This document shows, piece after piece, positions 57,495 through 64,000 of a DNA stretch of 64,000 nucleotides (position 1 is the first letter of the stretch; each line of letters starts with the position of its first letter). Source of the DNA: Campylobacteraceae bacterium (GTDB taxonomy: Bacteria > Campylobacterota > Campylobacteria > Campylobacterales > Campylobacteraceae). A model generated the notes under the pieces. It did not search any database and was not told the origin of the DNA. It saw only the letters and a program-made list of their open reading frames with translations. The stretch lies in NCBI GenBank assembly GCA_900753405.1, contig CAADYZ010000019.1, positions 62,001 through 126,000 of the forward strand, in the 5' to 3' direction. The translations under genes and the position numbers were made by a program.

Positions 57495-60197
57495 TTACTC
57501 AACCAAAACGCCGCGTTTTGGACCCATTTTGCCGCAGCAGTCGCGGTATTTTTTGCCGCTGTTGCACGGGCAAGGGTCATTTTTAGCAACCTTTGCCTTA
57601 ACTTTCACGCCAAATCCTTGCGGTTTTGCAACGCTTTGTGGGCGAACCTCTTGCTTTGGCAAACTTGACGGACTAGAAAGCGGTTTTGGCGCGGCGGTTG
57701 GCGAAGTTGCAGGCGTGTTTTGTGGCGCACTCGCAGGCGCGGCTTTTGGCGAATTTAACGCACCATTTGCAGCTGGTTTTGCCTTGACCGCCTCAGTTTG
57801 CTCGCCAAAACGCACAACCTGCAAGATCCTCGCACTTTGAATTTTCAACCGCTCGATCAGCTCCATAAAGAGGTTGTAACTCTCCTTTTTATACTCCGTA
57901 AGCGGGTCTTTTTGGTTGTAACCACGAAGCCCGATGCCTGTTTTTAAAATGTCCATTTGGTAGAGGTGTTCGCGCCAGCCGTTGTCCAAAACCTGCAAGT
58001 AAAGCACGCGCTCGATCTCCCCTCGTTGCGTTGCATCAAAAACAGAGATCTTCTCCTCGTAAATTTCAAGCAACGCATCTGTGATAAACTGGCTCAACTC
58101 GGCATATTCTAGCCCTTGCAAATCCTCTTTGTCAAACTCAACGCCAATGTCGCTTGCGATGATCGCAATTAGCCCGTCTAAGTCGTAAGTTTGAGGCGAG
58201 TCACTCTCAAAAATCTGCCCTCTTGTCAAGAAATGAAGCGCTAAGATGTGCGTGTTTTCCTTGTTTCTCTCCAAAATGTTCGTCTGTGGGTCTAAAAGTT
58301 CGTTTCGGTAGCGGTAAATCGTCTTTCTTTGCTCGTTTGCGACATCGTCAAATTCGAGAATGTGCTTTCTGCTTTCAAAATACATATTTTCCACTTTTTT
58401 CTGTGCTTTTTCAACCGCATTTGTCACAAAGCGACTCTCGATGCTATCGCCCTCGGCGATGCCTAGCCGCTCCATAATCATCTTAATCTTATCCCCGCCA
58501 AAAATGCGAAGCAAGTTGTCCTCCAAACTGAGGTAAAACCGACTCACGCCCGGATCTCCCTGCCTGCCGCTTCGCCCGCGCAACTGGTTGTCGATCCGCC
58601 TGCTTTCGTGCCTCTCAGTGCCGATGATGTAAAGCCCGCCAAGAGCTTTGACTTCGTCATTAATGCGGATATCCACGCCGCGCCCTGCCATATTAGTCGC
58701 AACCGTCACCGCCCCTTTGCTGCCTGCGTTTTCGATGATTTGCGCCTCTTTTTCGTGGTTTTTAGCGTTTAGGACATTATGCGCGATCTTCTCTTTCACC
58801 AAAAGCGCGTGCAAAATCTCGCTCTTTTCAATACTCGCCGTGCCGATCAAAACTGGCTGTCCAGTTGCGTGAATTTTCTTAACTTCTGCGATGACTGCGT
58901 TGAATTTCTCTCGCTCGGTTTTGTAGATTAGGTCGTTTAGGTCTTTGCGGATGACTGGAACATTTGTAGGGATCGTCACAACATCAAGTTTGTAAATCTG
59001 ACTAAACTCAGTCGCCTCAGTTTGTGCCGTGCCTGTCATACCTGAAATTTTGTTATACATTCTGAAATAATTTTGATAAGTAATATCAGCTAGCGTTTGG
59101 CTTTCTTGCTGAATTTCTACACCCTCTTTTGCCTCTAAGGCTTGGTGCATTCCCTCGCTAAACCTTCGCCCTTCGCTCAAACGCCCCGTGAATTCATCAA
59201 CAATGACGATCTCGCCGTCTTTTACAACATACTGCACATCTTTTTCAAAAAGGTGGTGTGCTTTTAAGGCTTGGTCTAAGTAGTGTGACAAAGAAGCGTT
59301 TTCTAAATCATAAAGATTATCAACCCCAAAAAGTCCCTCAGCCTTTGCGATGCCCATTTCAGTCAGCATAATGTTGCGGTTTTTCTCATCCACCACAAAG
59401 TCGCCAGTCGCCTTGTCTTGTGGCGTTTTTGGAGCTTCGCCTTTGACTAGCTTTTTGGCAACTTCGTTAGCTTTGATGTAACCATCAAGATTGCGGTTTG
59501 TCGGTCCGCTGATGATTAACGGCGTCCTCGCCTCGTCAATCAAAATGCTATCCACCTCATCAACAATGACAAAATTATGTTCTCGTTGCACCTTTGAGTC
59601 GGCACTGAATTTCATATTATCCCTGAGATAATCAAAACCAAATTCGCTATTTGTCCCATAAGTTATGTCGCAGTCGTAAGCCTCTTTTCGCTTTTGGTCG
59701 TCATATTCGCCGCTAATCGCCACACCGACACTTAGCCCCAAAAAGTTGTAAAGCCGCCCCATCAAAGTCGCGTCCCGCTTTGCAAGGTAGTCATTAACCG
59801 TCACAACATGCACGCCCTTGCCGTCAGTCGCGTTTAGCATCGCCGCAAGTGTCGCAACAAGCGTCTTTCCCTCGCCCGTTTTCATCTCAGCGATCTTGCC
59901 GTCACACAAAACCATCGCACCGATCAACTGCACATCAAAATGCCGCATATTCATCACGCGTTTTGACGCCTCACGCGTAATGGCAAAAACCTCGTTAAGC
60001 TTCGCCTCTTTTGTCGTCTCCCCCGCACGGATCAAACGGACAATCTCGCTAAAAGCCGCCTGCAACTCCGCGTCACTAAGCGGCTGAAATTTCGCCTCCA
60101 AAGCGTTGATGATCGCCACTTGTTTTTGGTATTTTTTCAACAAGCGCGAGTTTTGCGTGCCAAAAATCGCCTTAAAAAGTCCGTCAAACACAGCCAT
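57495..60197 (-). CDS. secA: Preprotein translocase ATPase SecA
   Basis: SecA drives export through SecYEG. Walker A is MKTGEGKTLVATLAAM, and GVHVVTVNDYLAKRDA, DYLRDNMKF, VDEVDSILIDEARTPLIISG, VATNMAGRGVDI and RIDNQLRGRSGRQGDPG are present. The C-terminus has a long Ala/Pro/Ser-rich linker (about residues 815-870) and the zinc-binding CPCNSGKKYRDCCG that contacts SecB. The 900 residues are a little longer than usual because of the linker. The start follows a weak GGAA. Confidence 0.97.
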   Translation of the reverse strand: MAVFDGLFKAIFGTQNSRLLKKYQKQVAIINALEAKFQPLSDAELQAAFSEIVRLIRAGETTKEAKLNEVFAITREASKRVMNMRHFDVQLIGAMVLCDGKIAEMKTGEGKTLVATLAAMLNATDGKGVHVVTVNDYLAKRDATLMGRLYNFLGLSVGVAISGEYDDQKRKEAYDCDITYGTNSEFGFDYLRDNMKFSADSKVQREHNFVIVDEVDSILIDEARTPLIISGPTNRNLDGYIKANEVAKKLVKGEAPKTPQDKATGDFVVDEKNRNIMLTEMGIAKAEGLFGVDNLYDLENASLSHYLDQALKAHHLFEKDVQYVVKDGEIVIVDEFTGRLSEGRRFSEGMHQALEAKEGVEIQQESQTLADITYQNYFRMYNKISGMTGTAQTEATEFSQIYKLDVVTIPTNVPVIRKDLNDLIYKTEREKFNAVIAEVKKIHATGQPVLIGTASIEKSEILHALLVKEKIAHNVLNAKNHEKEAQIIENAGSKGAVTVATNMAGRGVDIRINDEVKALGGLYIIGTERHESRRIDNQLRGRSGRQGDPGVSRFYLSLEDNLLRIFGGDKIKMIMERLGIAEGDSIESRFVTNAVEKAQKKVENMYFESRKHILEFDDVANEQRKTIYRYRNELLDPQTNILERNKENTHILALHFLTRGQIFESDSPQTYDLDGLIAIIASDIGVEFDKEDLQGLEYAELSQFITDALLEIYEEKISVFDATQRGEIERVLYLQVLDNGWREHLYQMDILKTGIGLRGYNQKDPLTEYKKESYNLFMELIERLKIQSARILQVVRFGEQTEAVKAKPAANGALNSPKAAPASAPQNTPATSPTAAPKPLSSPSSLPKQEVRPQSVAKPQGFGVKVKAKVAKNDPCPCNSGKKYRDCCGKMGPKRGVLVE

Positions 60198-60250
60198 TCC
60201 TTTGAGTCAAGTTAATGGCTGATTTTACCTTTTTTTGCTTAAAAAAGCCG

Positions 60251-61093
60251 TTATTTTTGTCCTTTGTAAAACAAAAGCGAAGAAAACATCAACGCGCTGC
60301 CAAGCAAGAATGTCGTTAGGTTTGCGATTTTGCCGCCAAAGATAACCACCTCAACCAAAATCGCACACGGAATGACAGCGTTGTTCATCACCGCCAGCAT
60401 CCCGCCGCTAACCTTGCACGCGCCTTTGTTCCACAAGAAATAGCCAAGCCCGCTTGCAACCACGCCAAGATAGACTAAAATCATCCAAGTTGTGCCGTCT
60501 TGCGGGATTTTTGCGTGGTTGCCAAAGAGCGTGAAGCCAACTGAGCCGATGATCGCTGCACCCAAAAAGAAGTAGCCAAAAACGCTGCGGTGGGCGATGT
60601 TTGGTTGGTTTGCGCAGACGAGTTTGTAACCAACTTGCCCTAATGCAAAAACCAAATTTGCTCCTTGGATGATGGCAAAACCGAGCCAGAATTCGCCCGA
60701 GAGTGACGAGAATTTGATGATAAACGCGCCCAAAATGCAGACGAAAATGCCAAGAAAGAGGCGCAAAGAGAGCGTTTTTGTGAAAATCGAGTAGAGCAAG
60801 CCGACCCAAAACGGCGTGAAAATCGTAAAAAGTGCCACTTCGCTGACGGTGAGATATTTAAACGAGTTGTAGTAAAAAATCGACATTATGCCGATCTGCA
60901 ACGCCCCTAGCGTGATGAATTTAAGTTTTAGCGAGTTGGCGATTTTAAAGTTTAAAAACGGCAAGAAGATCAAAAACGCGATGCCGCTGCGGACTAAAAC
61001 CGTGAGGTAGCTGTCGCAATTTGGCGCAACATAACGCCCGATGAGTGAGAAGCTAAAAGCCCAGATGAATGTCGTTAGCCAAAGGTAAGACAT
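60251..61093 (-). CDS. EamA/DMT-family transporter
   Basis: The 280-residue membrane protein has about ten hydrophobic segments in two repeats, as in drug/metabolite transporters of the EamA type. It starts MSYLWLTTFIWAFSFSLIGR, and the second half has LVYLGVVASGLGYFLWNKGA, a typical EamA signature. The substrate is unknown. It is upstream of secA on the same strand with a 53-base gap. Confidence 0.85.
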   Translation of the reverse strand: MSYLWLTTFIWAFSFSLIGRYVAPNCDSYLTVLVRSGIAFLIFLPFLNFKIANSLKLKFITLGALQIGIMSIFYYNSFKYLTVSEVALFTIFTPFWVGLLYSIFTKTLSLRLFLGIFVCILGAFIIKFSSLSGEFWLGFAIIQGANLVFALGQVGYKLVCANQPNIAHRSVFGYFFLGAAIIGSVGFTLFGNHAKIPQDGTTWMILVYLGVVASGLGYFLWNKGACKVSGGMLAVMNNAVIPCAILVEVVIFGGKIANLTTFLLGSALMFSSLLFYKGQK

Positions 61094-61153
61094 AGCGTTT
61101 CCTTAGTTGAAATTTTTTGCAAATATACAACTAAAAACTTAAACTTACTTAAA

Positions 61154-61193
61154 TCAAATTCGGTTTTGACAAATTTGTTAAAACCGAATTTGA
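61154..61193. repeat. Near-perfect 40-base palindrome made of two motif copies
   Basis: TCAAATTCGGTTTTGACAAA is followed by TTTGTTAAAACCGAATTTGA, with one mismatched pair. It starts eight bases beyond the stop of the FAD oxidase gene. Confidence 0.9.
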
Positions 61194-61200
61194 GCGGCGG

Positions 61201-64000
61201 CTACTTCTTGCTTGTCAGGCTATCCACAAGGTAAATTATGTTTTGAAATTTGGTGTTACCATAAGCGTTAAGCCCTATTTCGCAAGTGCTGCTCGTGCTT
61301 ACGCCGATGAAGTTTTCATTTGTTTCAAATTTGAGATTTTTCGTGCTGCTTTGATTAAGCTCGGGTGTGAAAAAGCCCTTTTTACCAGCAAAACCGCAAC
61401 ACTCAAAGCTTTGTATCAGCCTTACTTCATCGCTACAAAGCCTTGCAAGCTCATAAAGTGCGCCGTCTTTGCCTAGTTTTTTAAGCAAGCAAAGTTTATG
61501 CACCAGCAGGGTTTTTTCGCTCTTTTGCCACGCGAGTTTATCGGCGATTGAAAGCAAAAATTCGCTGATGTCAAGGATTTTAAATTTATCTTTAAAGTCC
61601 TTTAAAAGCGAGTAAAAACAGCTTGAATGCTCTATCACAACGGCGTATTTACCACCCTTTGTCGCAGAATTTAGCTCATTTTCCAAAAAGGCTAAATTTT
61701 GCGCCCTAATGCTCTCATAATCCTCAAACATTTTACCGCAGCACATTTTAGAGATTTTTTCTGGGTAAATCACGCCTACACCAGCCTTAGCGCAAATGCT
61801 TTCAAACGCTTCTTGCACGGCTCTTTTGTCGTCTTGCTTTTTGGACGGAGCAAAAACGCGGTTCATACAAGCGGTAAAATACACCACTTTTTCCTCCAAA
61901 TTCTCGCCCTTGTTTGTGAGTTTATAGCCATTTGCGCTTGGCATAAAGGGCGGTGTGAAAGGCAAATTTGAATTTAAGCCGTGCAAAAACGAAGTGATTT
62001 TGCTGACATTTTTTTCGCCCAAAAGCGCGCTTGAAAAGGCGTAAAATTTAAGTCCGCCTTTGGCAAGGCTTAAAGTTTTTTCAAAATTATCATAAATTTT
62101 TTGCGCCATTTTTTGCGAATTTACGCTTATTTTTTGGCGAAGCTCGCTGGCTACCTTTGCCGTGTCTATGCCCAAAGGACAGAGCCTAAAACAGCCCGAA
62201 CACCCCGCACAGGTTTCATCTCCCGCATACTCATACTCTTTTAAAAGCTCATTTGCCTTGCTTTTTTCGCCATTTTCAAGTAGTCTTGTTACTTCTCGCA
62301 AAACGGCTATTCTTTGTCTTGGCGTGAGCGTTAAGTCTTTTGAAGGGCAAAATTTCTCGCAAAATCCACACTCCATACAGGTGTTTATCATCTCGTCATT
62401 TTCGGGCAAACTGAGCAAATTTTTAGGCGCGCTTTTGAGATTTTTCTTGTAAATGTCCTTGTCTTTGGTGATGATGACATCAGGATTGAGCAAGCCTTGC
62501 GGGTCGAAAATTTCTTTGATTTTAAGGTTGATTTGGTATGCCTTTTTGCCCCATTCAAGCTCGACAAAGGGCGCGACCATTCGCCCTGTGCCGTGTTCTG
62601 CTTTGGTGCTGCCGCCCATTAGAGCTACTTTTTGGCTCATTTCCTCAACCAAAGCGGCAAAATTTGCAAACTGCGTTTTATCTTGCAAATCTGGCGTGAT
62701 GATAAAGTGCAAGTTTCCTGCAAGTGCGTGTCCAAAAATCACCCCCTCAAAGCCGTATTTTTTAAAAAGCTCTTGCAAAAAGCCAACGCCGTCTGTGAAT
62801 TTATCTATCTCAAAACACACATCTTCTGTGATAACAGTTGTGCCTTTTGGGCGGTTGCCCGCAGTAAAGGGCAGCAAGCCTTTGCGGATTTTCCACCACG
62901 CATCATACTCGCTTGCCTTGCTCGAATAAAGCGGTTCAAACGCCATTTTAAGCGGCTTTAAACTCGCCTTGATTTGCGCTAAATTCGAATTTAACTCGCC
63001 CTCATCATCGCTTTCGCTTTGAAACAAAATGCAAGAATACCCCTCTTTGCACGCGCTTACCACGCTTGGCACGCCCTCAATGTCCTTTACCGCCATCAAA
63101 CAAGCATAGTCCATCATCTCAGCACTCACAACCTTTTGCCGTCCTAGCTTTGAAAGGGCGACTATGGCTTTGCTCGCCTCGTTTAAATCCTCAAAAAAGA
63201 GCAAGCCACAAGCCTTGAATTTAGCGTCTTTAACCGCCTTGTAACGAACCTTGCTCACAAAAGCCAAAGTGCCTTCACTGCCTATGAAAAGGTGATTTAA
63301 AATGTCTTTTATCTCGCCAAAGTCCGCTAGTGCGTTTATGGAGTAGCCTGTGGTGTTTTTGATTTGGTATTTTTTAGCGATTAACGCCTTTAACTCGCTG
63401 TCGTTTTGAATTTGGGCGTGTAGGGCTTTAAGCTCTTTACACATTTGTGGGTGAGAGTTTTCAAAGGCTTTTACGCTTTCATTGTCGGCTGTGTCGATGA
63501 TAGTGCCATCAAGCAGCACCGCACGCACGGAGTGAATGGTGTTGTAGCTGTTTTGCTCCACGCCGCAGCACATTCCGCTAGAATTGTTGTTGAAAATTCC
63601 TCCGATGAGAGCTGAATTTATAGTCGCTGGGTCTGGTCCTATCTTTTTGCCAAATTTCGCTAAGGCTGCATTTGCATCACAGCCTATCACGCCGCATTCA
63701 CACTCTATCACTTCGCCAAATTGCTCTAGCTTAATGCCCTTAAAGCCATCATTTGCGATGATTAAAACGCTATCGCTACTGCTTTGTCCGCTCAAACTCG
63801 TCCCTGCGGCGCGAAAAGTAACGGGCGTTTGGCAAGTTTTAGCAAGTTTTAGCAAGGCTATGACTTCGCTTTCATCATTTGCGCGAATGGCAACTTGTGG
63901 CGTGTAGCTGTAACAACTCGCATCTGTGCCAAGCGCGTAACGCATAAGATAGCTGGTATAAACACGCCCCTTGCAGATGCGTTTTGCTTCGGTGATGAAG
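61201..64000 (-). CDS. FAD/Fe-S oxidase, D-lactate dehydrogenase-like, 5' end cut by window
   Basis: The protein combines an FAD-binding domain (FRAAGTSLSGQSSSDSVLII, GGIFNNNSSGMCCG, HLFIGSEGTLAFVSK, EHGTGRMVAPFVELEWG) with two 4Fe-4S motifs (CMECGFCEKFCPS, CAGCSGCFRLCPLG). It also has a C-terminal CCG-type domain (CCGKMF, CCGFAGKKGFF). This layout is that of GlcD/Dld-type respiratory D-lactate dehydrogenases, such as the C. jejuni oxidoreductase Cj1585c (from memory). The substrate is inferred. The frame is open to the right edge (RICKGRVYTSYLMRYALGTD), so the ATG at 63945 is probably internal and the true start lies outside. Its base use looks more AT-rich than its neighbours. Confidence 0.85.
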   Translation of the reverse strand, partial: FITEAKRICKGRVYTSYLMRYALGTDASCYSYTPQVAIRANDESEVIALLKLAKTCQTPVTFRAAGTSLSGQSSSDSVLIIANDGFKGIKLEQFGEVIECECGVIGCDANAALAKFGKKIGPDPATINSALIGGIFNNNSSGMCCGVEQNSYNTIHSVRAVLLDGTIIDTADNESVKAFENSHPQMCKELKALHAQIQNDSELKALIAKKYQIKNTTGYSINALADFGEIKDILNHLFIGSEGTLAFVSKVRYKAVKDAKFKACGLLFFEDLNEASKAIVALSKLGRQKVVSAEMMDYACLMAVKDIEGVPSVVSACKEGYSCILFQSESDDEGELNSNLAQIKASLKPLKMAFEPLYSSKASEYDAWWKIRKGLLPFTAGNRPKGTTVITEDVCFEIDKFTDGVGFLQELFKKYGFEGVIFGHALAGNLHFIITPDLQDKTQFANFAALVEEMSQKVALMGGSTKAEHGTGRMVAPFVELEWGKKAYQINLKIKEIFDPQGLLNPDVIITKDKDIYKKNLKSAPKNLLSLPENDEMINTCMECGFCEKFCPSKDLTLTPRQRIAVLREVTRLLENGEKSKANELLKEYEYAGDETCAGCSGCFRLCPLGIDTAKVASELRQKISVNSQKMAQKIYDNFEKTLSLAKGGLKFYAFSSALLGEKNVSKITSFLHGLNSNLPFTPPFMPSANGYKLTNKGENLEEKVVYFTACMNRVFAPSKKQDDKRAVQEAFESICAKAGVGVIYPEKISKMCCGKMFEDYESIRAQNLAFLENELNSATKGGKYAVVIEHSSCFYSLLKDFKDKFKILDISEFLLSIADKLAWQKSEKTLLVHKLCLLKKLGKDGALYELARLCSDEVRLIQSFECCGFAGKKGFFTPELNQSSTKNLKFETNENFIGVSTSSTCEIGLNAYGNTKFQNIIYLVDSLTSKK

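Noticed and set aside
1794..61193. The dispersed motif as a CRISPR array or REP/insertion element
   Set aside because: Copies are single or in inverted pairs, hundreds of bases apart, with no regular spacers. No cas genes or REP-associated transposase are present.

Overview
The window looks like a chromosomal segment of a Campylobacter (Campylobacterota) with a base composition well above that of C. jejuni. Three things point there. The proteins (DnaK, ClpX, UvrB, PriA, pyruvate:ferredoxin oxidoreductase) look like that group. Several gene orders match C. jejuni as I remember them: fabZ-lpxA-clpX-carB, uvrB-two unknown genes-pseudopilin-priA, and hrcA-grpE-dnaK. The -10 boxes are also of that kind. 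I cannot name the species. Almost everything is ordinary housekeeping DNA. I see no rRNA, CRISPR array, prophage or insertion sequence.

Layout. 1-4.2 kb (minus): sucC (cut by the window edge), pgeF, xseA, ispA-type prenyl synthase. 4.3-14.1 kb (plus): a membrane protein, a lipoprotein, a small unknown, coaX, hisG, prfB, accB-accC, a DUF945-like protein, cysE, fabD, atpZ-like, then tRNA-Phe. 14.4-24.2 kb (minus): a small periplasmic protein, a greatly enlarged nikR, carB, clpX, lpxA, fabZ, an acidic protein, dnaJ with a C-terminal frameshift. 24.4-34.7 kb (minus): por, a 1.1 kb gene-poor gap, leuC, panC, lpxH-like, greA, lpxB, hemE, then tRNA-Gly on plus. 34.8-40 kb (minus): a GtrB-type glycosyltransferase, a GtrII-type membrane glucosyltransferase, uvrB. 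40.1-43.6 kb (plus): coiled-coil protein, unknown, pseudopilin, priA. 43.9-64 kb (minus): dnaK-grpE-hrcA, hemB-htpX, a small unknown, purE, DUF411, a HAD phosphatase, membrane proteins, an NSS transporter, a periplasmic ligand-binding-like protein, a UDG-like protein, a P-II protein, gtrA, a DsbD-like membrane protein, secA, a DMT transporter, and a large FAD/Fe-S oxidase cut by the right edge.

The most striking signal is not a gene. A short AT-rich motif, roughly TCAAATTYGNTTTTGACA, occurs about 60 times by eye on both strands. It is strongly concentrated between genes and often forms perfect 26-40 base palindromes just after stop codons. It also lies in frame inside about 18 proteins, where it reads SNL(I/V)LT or VK(I/T)KFD in apparent loops. 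Its centre always carries a RAATTY hexamer, the sequence whose methylation governs natural transformation in C. jejuni. A DNA-uptake/self-recognition role is therefore a testable idea, alongside a terminator role. The second notable item is the NikR homologue, with about 275 extra residues, including Cys-rich and His-rich stretches, between its DNA-binding and nickel-binding domains.

Heat-shock control is clear. HrcA is encoded here, and CIRCE operators lie in front of hrcA-grpE-dnaK and of dnaJ. Lipid and envelope genes (accBC, fabD, fabZ, lpxA, lpxB, lpxH-like) and cofactor genes (coaX, panC, hemB, hemE) are scattered through the window.
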